Shown here in pieces: positions 1-6,825 of a stretch of 11,148 bases of DNA. The notes beneath the pieces were generated by a model. That model saw only the letters and a program-made list of their open reading frames with translations, made no database searches and was not told the DNA's origin. The DNA comes from JBMZCV01 sp049613665 (GTDB lineage: Bacteria; Bacteroidota; Bacteroidia; Chitinophagales; UBA2359): positions 1 to 11,148 of the forward strand of contig JBMZCV010000164.1 in the NCBI GenBank assembly GCA_049613665.1, given 5' to 3'. Made by a program: the position numbers and the translations under genes. Within the stretch, counting starts at the first letter, position 1. Every line of letters begins with the position of its first letter.

Positions 1-785
1 GATGTTTCAAACTTATTTATTTCTGGCAAATAGATTTTAGAAATCGCACCATCGAGATACAAAGCATTTTTACAATTCAATCTATTCAAAAATAAATCGG
101 CAAAATGGTAGAGGTTTACAGGAATACTCGAACAAGCGAAAATCACTTCTCCCCTATCATTGATGCCAACGCCATTTCTAGTATATTTACTTTTTGAGCT
201 TTTGTTAAACTTGTGATGAATTTTGCCATCAATGACCAACATTGGCCCTGATTGAGTTGCATTTTCATACTTTGAAACCATTTTTTCAAAATCTTGTGTA
301 GTCGCAATAATACTTTCGTTGTCATTAAAAGCGAAAACGCCATTTGGCTGCATATAAAAATTGCCATAGCCTTTTGTAAGCGTATCGAGATGTGCAACTT
401 GCTTGTTATTTTCTTTATATAAACCCTGCGGCATATTATTTTTGAGATACATTCCAGCATTCATTGCAAAAATTAGTGTTTCATCTTTTTGTGCCAAATA
501 TTTTTTTAGATTTCCGATATTCTTATGCACTTTTCCAGTATCATTTTGCAGCCAAAGTTGCATCTTTTCTTTTTCAGCATCAACTTTATAAAGGTAAAAA
601 TCAACACGGCGAAACTTAATAATGCTGCTGCCAAAATCAATTTCTTTGTTTACAAATACTGTTTTTTCTTTTTGCTTTGAATATAAAAAATTATAAAACT
701 GATTATTTGTAGCAGAAAGCACAAAAACGAGACCTAAAACGAAAAAAGAAATTACAAATAGTTTTTTTAGTGAAATATTTTTCAT
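1..785 (-). CDS. Phosphodiester glycosidase family protein (NAGPA/DUF2233-like), 3' end cut by window edge
   Basis: The frame is open from ATG at 785 to the left edge (261 codons, no stop), so the C-terminus is missing, probably only a short piece. The start is followed by a hydrophobic segment at residues 9-24 after lysines (MKNISLKKLF), a signal peptide or membrane anchor, so the domain should lie outside the cytoplasm. Family signatures appear in order: FAMNAGMY at about 106-113, QPNGVF 146-151, QSGPMLVIDGKI 178-189, RNGVGI 203-208 and LYLDGAISKIYLP 242-254. These match the NAGPA / DUF2233 (YigE-like, exopolysaccharide-associated) family. Some members cleave sugar phosphodiesters; the substrate here is unknown. 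The neighbouring ABC permease gene is divergent, so there is no operon partner within the window. Family assignment is fairly firm; the reaction is inferred from the family only. Confidence 0.82.
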   Translation of the reverse strand, partial: MKNISLKKLFVISFFVLGLVFVLSATNNQFYNFLYSKQKEKTVFVNKEIDFGSSIIKFRRVDFYLYKVDAEKEKMQLWLQNDTGKVHKNIGNLKKYLAQKDETLIFAMNAGMYLKNNMPQGLYKENNKQVAHLDTLTKGYGNFYMQPNGVFAFNDNESIIATTQDFEKMVSKYENATQSGPMLVIDGKIHHKFNKSSKSKYTRNGVGINDRGEVIFACSSIPVNLYHFADLFLNRLNCKNALYLDGAISKIYLPEINKFET

Positions 786-870
786 TTTCAAGGGAGTTTT
801 TTTTTAGAACAAAATATATATGAACTAAAGTTGAAATTGTAGTCTATATAAAAAATTTAAATATTGTTTT

Positions 871-982
871 TTGTCATTACGAGCCTGCGAAGTAATCTAA
901 ACTCATAGACAGAAGCTAAATGTCGTTTAACTTCATGTTTGCCGCTTGTCGTTTTGGACTGCTTCGTGCCTCGCAGTAACAA
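871..982. repeat. REP-like imperfect inverted repeat element
   Basis: Two arms, 871-897 and 957-982, are imperfect inverted copies of each other: about 18 of 27 aligned positions agree, with shared blocks TTGT, CGAG and CGAAG. A 59-base spacer separates them. The outer motif (GTCATTACGAG ... CGAAGTAATC, and GACTGCTTCG ... CGCAGTAAC on the other side) closely resembles the GTCATTGCGAG/GAAGCAATC intergenic repeat that I recall from many Bacteroidota genomes; that comparison is from memory. The element is more GC-rich than the surrounding AT-rich spacer, which also fits a mobile or dispersed repeat. It lies between the divergent glycosidase and permease genes. It could instead act as an RNA hairpin, but the arms are rather diverged. 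Confidence 0.6.
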
Positions 983-1027
983 ATAATTTTATATACTACA
1001 TAGCCAACTTGAATTAACAATAAAAAT

Positions 1028-1918
1028 ATGAATGCTTTTTGGATTATATTAACAGGCTCTTTGGTGGCTACTTCGTGTGGTTTGCTGGGCTGTTATTTGA
1101 TTTTGCGAAAAATGTCGATGGTAGGCGATGCGATTTCTCACGCCGTTTTGCCAGGCATATTTTTAGCGTTTTGGCTCACGACAAGTTCACACGCTTCCGT
1201 TTTTATGTTGATGGGAGCGGCCATTTTCGGCATCATAACGACGGTTTCGATAGAAATGTTGTCGAAGCAAGGCAATATGCAAACCGACGCAGCCATTGGT
1301 GTGACTTTTACCTTTTTGTTTGCGATAGGCGTGATACTCATTTCCATGTTTGCCGACAGCGTTCACTTAGACCAAGATTGCGTTTTGTATGGCGAAATCC
1401 TCCTCGTGCCTTTCGATACGACAACACTTTTCGGTATCACGATGCCTCGTGCCGTCTGGACAATGTTGCCCGTTTTAATAGGAATTATCGCCATGATTAT
1501 TTTTTGTTACAAAGCCTTATTTCTCACGACTTTTGACCCAGCTTTCGCTAGTATTTTGGGCATTTCGGTGAGCTTGTGGCACTATGTTTTGATGAGTGCC
1601 GTTTCGCTAACTACGGTTTTGGCTTTCGAATCAGTAGGTGCTATTTTGGTGGTGGCTTTTTTGATTGGGCCTGCTGCAACGGCTTATTTACTGACTGACA
1701 AATTGCATATCATGCTCGTTTTATCGGCTATTATTGGTGTATTGACCGCTATTTTCGGCTACTATTTGGCAGCTTATTTGGATAGTTCTATTGCTGGAGC
1801 GATGGCTACGGTTTTGGGTGGTTTATTTGCGATGGCTTTGTTTTTTTCGCCTAAATATGGAATTGTTACACGAAAATTTCGTAAGGTGGAATTGATGGAG
1901 AAGGAAGTTTTAGTTTAG
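1028..1918 (+). CDS. Metal-ion ABC transporter permease, ABC-3 family (Zn/Mn/Fe type)
   Basis: This 296-residue inner-membrane protein matches the ZnuB/MntB/TroC-TroD permease family in length and motifs. It has about eight or nine hydrophobic segments (roughly 5-26, 37-52, 56-78, 86-108, 143-167, 188-222, 226-249, 254-273). The family signature LRKMSMVGDAISHAVLPG lies at 26-43. DPAFASILGIS at 170-180 is the probable cytoplasmic loop that contacts the ATPase. ESVGAILVVAFLIGPAA at 201-217 and FFSPKYGI near 272-279 are also typical. Such permeases carry divalent metal ions inward with an ATPase and a periplasmic binding protein; which metal cannot be told from sequence. Neither partner is in the window, since both flanking genes are on the opposite strand, so this is a lone permease that must pair with subunits encoded elsewhere. 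The AT-rich leader has no recognisable ribosome binding site. Confidence 0.92.
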   Translation: MNAFWIILTGSLVATSCGLLGCYLILRKMSMVGDAISHAVLPGIFLAFWLTTSSHASVFMLMGAAIFGIITTVSIEMLSKQGNMQTDAAIGVTFTFLFAIGVILISMFADSVHLDQDCVLYGEILLVPFDTTTLFGITMPRAVWTMLPVLIGIIAMIIFCYKALFLTTFDPAFASILGISVSLWHYVLMSAVSLTTVLAFESVGAILVVAFLIGPAATAYLLTDKLHIMLVLSAIIGVLTAIFGYYLAAYLDSSIAGAMATVLGGLFAMALFFSPKYGIVTRKFRKVELMEKEVLV

Positions 1919-1938
1919 TTTTTTGATAAAATAAAAAC

Positions 1939-1988
1939 AACACCGCTTCCAAAACTTTTCTTTTACTGAAAATTTCGCAAGCGGTGTT
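1939..1988. terminator. Stem-loop between convergent permease and restriction enzyme genes
   Basis: A perfect 10-base inverted repeat (AACACCGCTT at 1939-1948, AAGCGGTGTT at 1979-1988) encloses a 30-base AT-rich loop. It sits in the 103-base gap between the convergent stop codons at 1918 and 2022. The stem is GC-rich against its surroundings, as in an intrinsic terminator. The loop is long and the following T run is poor on the plus strand; on the minus strand the stem is followed by TTGTTTTTAT. It could serve both genes. Confidence 0.55.
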
Positions 1989-2021
1989 TCATTTCACACA
2001 CTTAATTTTTTCCTAACAATA

Positions 2022-5000
2022 TCAAACTACTTCCCCCACCATTTTTATCTCTTCTTTTGTTAAGTCGTACAATTCATACACCATTTTATCAATTTCCTTG
2101 TCAGTTTTAGCTATTTGTTGTAACACTTTTTCAACAACAACCTTTTCCTCCTCAAAATAAGCGAGCCATTCCGATTTTTGTTTCAAACTCAATTTTATTT
2201 TCTTCTTTTGCAGTTCCTTCAAAAATTCAGCAGGCGATAGTTTGTACCAATGTTGCAGTTTTTTAGATAATTTTGGCAGCTCAAAACTCGCTTGCAACAC
2301 TTTCAAAAATGCCTTTTTTTGCTTTTGAAAATCATTGTGTAACAAAAGCATTTTATCAGATTTTTCTATGAAAATAGCTTGGTTTTCTGGAATTTTAGGC
2401 AAAGGAAAAGGAAATAAATATTTTGTTTTAAATCTAAAATAGCCACCTCTTAAAACAGTTCCTGTGTTCATTAAATAAAACCACAATAAATTAGAGTTTA
2501 AAATTGCTAAATAATACTTGTAAGTTTCAATAGATGGTTCTTTCAAAATAAATGAATAAATTGTTGTGCTATGATACATCACACCTTCATCAAAAGACAT
2601 ATTTGTGCCTAAAGAAATTTCAGGCGTTATAATTTTGGGTTGGTCAAATGCTGTTAAACTTTTAGGATAAATATAAAGAAACCAAGTTGCCTTATCCATT
2701 TTTCCTCTTTCTCTAGCTCTTAAAGCTTTTTCATTAGCTTTCAAATACTCATAAGCTTTCGGAAAATGGTTTTCAATATATTCTTCTGTCATTCCTACCG
2801 CTTTTTTGCCTTCTTCATCTTCTTTTTCTTCAAACAAGTAAGGAAACAAAACAAAATATTGATTATACATTTTTTTATACTTAGAAACATCTTTGCCTTT
2901 CAACAAAGGTTTCACAAAAGCTTTTTCTATTTCAACAATTTTATTTAATGACTTTGAATACCCTTCAATTATATTTCCTTTTGCCTTTCCATCTATCAAA
3001 TAAATATTATCGGCACTTGTTTGTAAACCCGTAAAGATTTTTGCAAAAATATCTTTTACTGTAAAAGGTTGTTGAGCAAGTTTTTCAAAAAGTTGTATTT
3101 TCTTATTGCTCATCAAATTCCATTTATCGCTACTCAAAGTATCCGTATTTATGGTGTCCCAAGAAAAAGCATCAGCAATATTTTTAGGATTGAGATATTT
3201 GAATTTTAGAACATCATTTTTTTTCTTATCCAAATTAATAATACAAGTATAAGTTGTTACAGCAAAAACTAAATTTTCTTGAAAATGCAAAATAGAATTT
3301 ACTGCTTTTTTTTCTGACAAAAATTTTCTAATGCCTTTTCCATATTCAGAAATTAAAAATTTGTGTGGTAGAATGAAAGAAACTTCGCCTTTTGAATTGA
3401 TTAAATCATAGGCTTTTTCCATAAAAAGTATATAAATATCATAGTTTCCTGTAGCAGTAGTAAAATTATTTTCGTAAAATAAAGTCAGCAAAGGATAAGC
3501 TTCTATCAGTCCCTGTATGCGTAAATAAGGCGGATTTCCAATTACCACATCAAAACCACCATTTTCAAAAACCTGCGGAAATTCTTTTTCCCACACAAAA
3601 GCACTATCGCCAGCTACTTCGGCATCATCTATGAGTGAGTTGCCACGTTTTATATTTTCGTTCAAAAAAGTAAGCTTTCGGCCTTCCTTTGCGGTTCGCA
3701 ACCAAAGCGAGAGTTTCGCAATTTCTACCGATTCTTGATTTATATCTACACCAAACAAATTGTTTTCCAAAATAGCATTTTCTATTTCATTGGAAACCAT
3801 TGTTTCGCCCAAAGCTGCTGCCTGCAACTCGTCGATATATTGATGTTCGGCAATTAGAAATTCTAGTGCCTGATTCAGAAACGCACCGCTACCGCAAGCA
3901 GGGTCGCAAATCGTGAGGCTCAAGAGCCATTTTCGATATGTTTTTATATTTTCTAAATCAATGCTGTTTTCTGTTATACCTTCCTCCTCTGTTTCCAAAA
4001 TGCCAAGTTCCGCTTTTTTCTCTTTGCAAAGCTTGCCTACCGTATTTTCGATGATGTATTTTGTGATATAAGAAGGTGTATAAAAAATGCCATCTTTTTT
4101 GCGTTTTCCCTTATTTTTATTTCGTTTTTGGCCTGCCAATTCGGCCTGAATTTCCTCAATTTCGGTCAGAGAATGTTCAAAAATATGCCCTAAAATATTG
4201 ACGCTCACTTCGCTGGCAAAATCGTATTTGCTCAATTTGAAAGTGTGTTCATGCAAAGCCTCATCATTTATTTTCAGCGAATCGAGTATGTCGTCTGGCT
4301 CGAAAAGGCCGCCATTGTAGGCGAAAACTTGAAAGGTTTGGCCGTTATATCCTTTATTTAGGTAATTAAAATATTTTTGAAAACGATGATAAAGTGAAAC
4401 ATGCACGTCATAAATTAATCTTAAATCTGACCATTGTTGCAAAATGGTTCGTGTGGTATTTGGGGCGACAAGGCCTGTGTCTTCTGCAAAAAAGACAAAT
4501 AAAAAACGGTCTAACAATTTTTGCGTTTTCTTAAATAAAGTCAGTTTGTCGTAAGTCGGATTATTCTCTACGATGTTTTCAAACAGCATTTTTCTAAACA
4601 GCGAATAATCGGCATATAGCTTTTTGGTGATGTCTTCTTCTGCCGTTACTGACTCTTCTTTCATGCGTTTAGGCAAGTCTTTGAGCAAATTTCTGGCACA
4701 CAAACACAAATATAAAACTTCAAAACGCTCTTTTGTAAGCTGAAACAAATTAAATTCCTCAAAATCAACGGCATTGTCGATATAAAATCGCAACTTTCCG
4801 AAATTGGACGTAATGACATACACACATTTCGGTTGATTGTTTTTGTAGCCAAAAGCTTGTTCTTCCGCTTTGTTGAGGCTTACTATTTTCATACCTTTTA
4901 GCTCAATGACAGCCAAAGCGTATTTATCTTTCAAAATCGCACCATCTGCTTTTTTGGCATTTTTAATATTTTTGAGTTCAGTCGTCAAATTAAAATTGAC

Positions 5001-5207
5001 ATCTGGATTGAGCGTATAACCCAAAACGTTTACAAACAAATCACGAAAAAAACCTTCTTGATATTGTTCTTCTTTCGCTTTTCGGATATTGGCTTGAATA
5101 GCTGAATTATGGAAATGAGCTGTAAATTTTTGCCATGCTTCCTCCACTTTTTCTTTATCTAGCTTTCGCAAATGTCTTTTGATAACTGAATGTTGAAATA
5201 AACTCAT
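2022..5207 (-). CDS. Type IIG restriction endonuclease-adenine methyltransferase (Eco57I-like fusion)
   Basis: This 1061-residue single-chain enzyme combines cleavage, adenine methylation and DNA recognition. A PD-(D/E)XK nuclease lies near the N-terminus: FFRDLFVNVLGY 53-64, then ADGAI with D88, and AVIELKG with E102 and K104. A helical linker follows. The methyltransferase shows G-FYTP 373-378, DPACGSGAFL 435-444 (motif I, AdoMet binding), FGVDIN 485-490 and FDVVIGNPPY 552-561 (motif IV NPPY, typical of N6-adenine methylation). A TaqI/Eco57I-type specificity region covers about 690-940 (KPLLKGKDVSKY 766-777, PKIITPEIS, GGYFRFKTKYLFPFPLP 921-937). A helical tail with coiled-coil character ends in DKMVYELYDLTKEEI. 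All key residues are present and the frame is unbroken, so it should be active. No separate methylase or specificity gene is needed or seen. It follows rsmA on the same strand after 89 bases, but a promoter-like element sits in that gap. GC content drops sharply in the specificity half. BREX PglX was considered, but the N-terminal nuclease argues for type IIG. Confidence 0.93.
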   Translation of the reverse strand: MSLFQHSVIKRHLRKLDKEKVEEAWQKFTAHFHNSAIQANIRKAKEEQYQEGFFRDLFVNVLGYTLNPDVNFNLTTELKNIKNAKKADGAILKDKYALAVIELKGMKIVSLNKAEEQAFGYKNNQPKCVYVITSNFGKLRFYIDNAVDFEEFNLFQLTKERFEVLYLCLCARNLLKDLPKRMKEESVTAEEDITKKLYADYSLFRKMLFENIVENNPTYDKLTLFKKTQKLLDRFLFVFFAEDTGLVAPNTTRTILQQWSDLRLIYDVHVSLYHRFQKYFNYLNKGYNGQTFQVFAYNGGLFEPDDILDSLKINDEALHEHTFKLSKYDFASEVSVNILGHIFEHSLTEIEEIQAELAGQKRNKNKGKRKKDGIFYTPSYITKYIIENTVGKLCKEKKAELGILETEEEGITENSIDLENIKTYRKWLLSLTICDPACGSGAFLNQALEFLIAEHQYIDELQAAALGETMVSNEIENAILENNLFGVDINQESVEIAKLSLWLRTAKEGRKLTFLNENIKRGNSLIDDAEVAGDSAFVWEKEFPQVFENGGFDVVIGNPPYLRIQGLIEAYPLLTLFYENNFTTATGNYDIYILFMEKAYDLINSKGEVSFILPHKFLISEYGKGIRKFLSEKKAVNSILHFQENLVFAVTTYTCIINLDKKKNDVLKFKYLNPKNIADAFSWDTINTDTLSSDKWNLMSNKKIQLFEKLAQQPFTVKDIFAKIFTGLQTSADNIYLIDGKAKGNIIEGYSKSLNKIVEIEKAFVKPLLKGKDVSKYKKMYNQYFVLFPYLFEEKEDEEGKKAVGMTEEYIENHFPKAYEYLKANEKALRARERGKMDKATWFLYIYPKSLTAFDQPKIITPEISLGTNMSFDEGVMYHSTTIYSFILKEPSIETYKYYLAILNSNLLWFYLMNTGTVLRGGYFRFKTKYLFPFPLPKIPENQAIFIEKSDKMLLLHNDFQKQKKAFLKVLQASFELPKLSKKLQHWYKLSPAEFLKELQKKKIKLSLKQKSEWLAYFEEEKVVVEKVLQQIAKTDKEIDKMVYELYDLTKEEIKMVGEVV

Positions 5208-5236
5208 TGGTTAATTTTTTTTGTAACTTTTTACCT

Positions 5237-5272
5237 GTGACAATTTTAGCTAAAAAATGTCTTTTTTCAAAA
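5237..5272 (-). promoter_or_regulatory. Candidate promoter of the type IIG gene, carrying the shared A6-N4-T6 element
   Basis: Read on the minus strand: TTTTG at 5272-5268, six A, GACA, six T, AGC, then TAAAATTG at 5248-5241. TTTG and TAAAATTG are exactly 19 bases apart, which is the Bacteroidota -33/-7 spacing, and TAAAATTG differs from TAnnTTTG at one base. A transcript would start near 5234 and leave a leader of about 27 bases before the ATG at 5207. The A6-GACA-T6 part is a perfect small palindrome in the promoter spacer. Similar elements precede recQ and the FemAB-like gene. The function is inferred. Confidence 0.42.
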
Positions 5273-5296
5273 CTCATTTCACCTTTGCCTACTCTC

Positions 5297-6076
5297 CTAC
5301 TCTTTCACCAAAGCCTTAGCCAAGCAAATAAAATCTTCCAAACTCAACTGTTCGGCACGCTTATCAAGCCAAGCAGTATCAAACTTCGTTTTGTCAAGTT
5401 CCACATTTTTTAGAGCATTACTTAGTTTTTTTCGCCTTTGACTAAAAGCCTGTTTCACCACACGTCTAAAATCGGCATAATCTACCGAACCTTCATATTT
5501 GTGGTGTCTTTCTAAGCGAATAACAGCAGATTGAACTTTCGGTGGCGGATCGAAACAATCAGCTCCCACTTCAAACAAATAGGTTACCTTATAATAAAAT
5601 TGTATCAACACCGTAATCACGCCATAAGTTTTACTGCCCGAAGTAGCCGCCACACGTTTTGCAACCTCCTTCTGAAACATGCCGACAACTTGGCTAATAT
5701 TATTTTTATATTCTAAGACTCGAAATAAAATTTGCGTAGAGATATTGTAAGGAAAGTTACCTATCATATACACATCATCTAGTGCTGGCAAAATATCGGC
5801 CAAATCCACTTTCAAAACATCTGCATTCGTAATGCGGCCTTCCAAATCTGGAAATTTACGCACCAAATATTTAGGCAATCTTCTATCCAGTTCTATCAAA
5901 TATAAATCAATCAATGGTTTTTTAGTCACCAAAAACTTTGTTAAAACACCCTCGCCAGGCCCAACTTCTACCACTACATTAGCTTCTTGTTGTTTGAATA
6001 TCAAACTATTTACAATATCTTCGGCTATATCATCTCTTATCAAAAAATGTTGTCCAAATGATTTTCGTTTTTTCAT
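5297..6076 (-). CDS. rsmA: 16S rRNA (adenine(1518)-N6/adenine(1519)-N6)-dimethyltransferase RsmA/KsgA
   Basis: RsmA uses S-adenosylmethionine to dimethylate two adjacent adenines in the 3'-terminal hairpin of 16S rRNA, a late step of small-subunit maturation in the cytoplasm. At 259 residues it is close to the usual size. Signatures are in order: SFGQHFLIRD 6-15, VEVGPGEGVLT 36-46 (motif I), LIELDRRL 60-67 (acidic AdoMet ribose contact), NADVLKVD 84-91, IGNFPYNIS 105-113 (motif IV, here NFPY instead of the enterobacterial NLPY), FDPPPKVQSAVI 175-186, and FSQRRKKLSNAL 211-222 in the rRNA-binding C-terminal domain. The ATG at 6076 directly precedes the conserved KKRKSFGQHFL, so the start is secure. 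It is divergent from recQ across a long gap and lies 89 bases upstream of the restriction enzyme on the same strand. Loss of this enzyme is known to give kasugamycin resistance. Confidence 0.97.
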   Translation of the reverse strand: MKKRKSFGQHFLIRDDIAEDIVNSLIFKQQEANVVVEVGPGEGVLTKFLVTKKPLIDLYLIELDRRLPKYLVRKFPDLEGRITNADVLKVDLADILPALDDVYMIGNFPYNISTQILFRVLEYKNNISQVVGMFQKEVAKRVAATSGSKTYGVITVLIQFYYKVTYLFEVGADCFDPPPKVQSAVIRLERHHKYEGSVDYADFRRVVKQAFSQRRKKLSNALKNVELDKTKFDTAWLDKRAEQLSLEDFICLAKALVKE

Positions 6077-6123
6077 ATTATCGTTTTTTTTTCATCAAAA
6101 AATATGTAACTTATAGCGATTTA

Positions 6124-6131
6124 CAAAATTA
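6124..6131 (-). promoter_or_regulatory. Candidate -7 box for rsmA
   Basis: On the minus strand this reads TAATTTTG, an exact match to the Bacteroidota -7 consensus TAnnTTTG. A start near 6117 would give an rsmA leader of about 40 bases. The nearest upstream TTTG (6160-6157) is 25 bases away, longer than the usual 19-23, so the -33 part is doubtful. Confidence 0.3.
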
Positions 6132-6349
6132 AGCAATATTTTTATCTTTGTTTGTGCAAAAACATTTTGAGCTGCTTTTTTTAAGCAACTAATGAACATA
6201 AATTGAACTTGAGGCAAAGTATAAAAATTAAATACCTATTCAAAACGTAGCTTGCTTACTCCAAGTTTGATATAATCATGTGAATTTGCTAGTTTTTTTC
6301 ACAAAAGAACAAAAGTACATTGCCATCATTTTTCTATTAAAAAGACACT

Positions 6350-6400
6350 TAACATATTTTTATCACTAAAAGTATTACTAGAAAAACAAAAAATATGTTA
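6350..6400. repeat. 12-base perfect inverted repeat in the rsmA-recQ gap
   Basis: TAACATATTTTT (6350-6361) is the exact reverse complement of AAAAATATGTTA (6389-6400), with a 27-base spacer. The spacer itself holds the short palindrome AGTATTACT (6371-6379). A near copy of the right arm, AAAAATATGTAAC, lies at 6098-6110 beside the rsmA start. The right arm runs into the TAnnTTTG box at 6399-6406. It could be an operator-like protein site or an RNA hairpin, but the stem is very AT-rich and could be chance. Confidence 0.4.
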
Positions 6401-6464
6401 CTTTTGTGCAAGCGTTATTCACTTATAATCAATATTTTATATAAGACCATTTTGTCTTATTTTT
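6399..6464 (+). other. Possible short transcript unit: TAnnTTTG box followed by a hairpin with a T run
   Basis: TACTTTTG (6399-6406) matches the -7 consensus exactly. About 35 bases downstream is a compact hairpin, ATAAGAC (6441-6447), loop CATTTT, GTCTTAT (6454-6460), followed by TTTT as in a small intrinsic terminator. A transcript from about 6413 to 6464 would be roughly 50 bases and would not code for protein. No -33 box is visible at the right distance, so this is only a suggestion. Confidence 0.15.
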
Positions 6465-6516
6465 AAAATAATTGCTTAATAATTGCTTTTTTTCATATTT
6501 CAAATAAAAATAACAA

Positions 6517-6549
6517 TTGATATATCCGTTATTTTTACACATAATTTTG
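6517..6549 (+). promoter_or_regulatory. Candidate upstream promoter toward recQ
   Basis: TTG at 6517-6519, 22 bases, then TAATTTTG at 6542-6549 (exact TAnnTTTG). The spacing is within the range I recall for Flavobacterium promoters. It points toward recQ but would give a leader of about 270 bases. Confidence 0.22.
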
Positions 6550-6603
6550 TATATTTAGATGTTTTTGTTTTAGCAAACAATTAGTAACGATTTAGATATA
6601 AGC

Positions 6604-6644
6604 TTTTGAGATAAAAAATACATTTTTCACTCAAAATTGCTATA
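6604..6644 (+). promoter_or_regulatory. Shared promoter-like element upstream of recQ
   Basis: TTTTGAGAT, six A (6613-6618), TACA, five T (6623-6627), CACT, then CAAAATTG (6632-6639). It matches the element before the FemAB-like gene at 35 of 41 positions without gaps, including an exact 17-base block. TTTG and CAAAATTG are 23 bases apart; the -7 box has C where T is expected. A start near 6646 would give a leader of about 180 bases before the recQ ATG. It may be a promoter or a copy of a dispersed repeat. Confidence 0.33.
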
Positions 6645-6825
6645 GCTATATAAGTAGTTACAACAATTAAATATAAAACTCACTATTTAAAATGATAACA
6701 TTCAAGGCGTAAACCAATCTATCAAAAAAACAGATTGATTTAAATTTATATGTTCATTAAATTAGTGTTTCATAATTTAATTTTTTACAAATATAATAGA
6801 TACTCGTAATATTAATATTCTACGC

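Larger units (their letters stand above)
6077..6825. other. 749-base AT-rich gene-free gap between divergent rsmA and recQ
   Basis: Neither strand has a convincing reading frame; the longest in-gap ATG frames I followed are about 19-23 codons (for example from 6395 and 6750). The gap holds several exact TAnnTTTG boxes: plus strand at 6143-6150, 6399-6406 and 6542-6549; minus strand at 6124-6131 and 6310-6317. It also holds a 12-base inverted repeat (6350-6400), a compact hairpin followed by T (6441-6464), a weak hairpin at 6715-6737, and the shared element at 6604-6644. AT richness alone makes some of these boxes likely by chance. The gap is long for a simple divergent promoter region. Confidence 0.7.

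Noticed and set aside
143..460. 105-codon minus-strand frame
   Set aside because: It lies out of frame inside the glycosidase gene (1-785), whose frame carries the clear family motifs.
871..982. tRNA or small structured RNA gene
   Set aside because: No cloverleaf arms, TTC-type loop or CCA end. The inverted arms fit a REP-like repeat better.
1039..1536. 165-codon plus-strand frame rich in R, F and H
   Set aside because: It is the +2 shadow of the permease gene, with a composition unlike a real protein and no motifs.
6077..6825. Replication origin in the AT-rich gap
   Set aside because: I saw no cluster of DnaA-box-like sequences (TTATNCACA), and neither neighbour is a typical origin gene.
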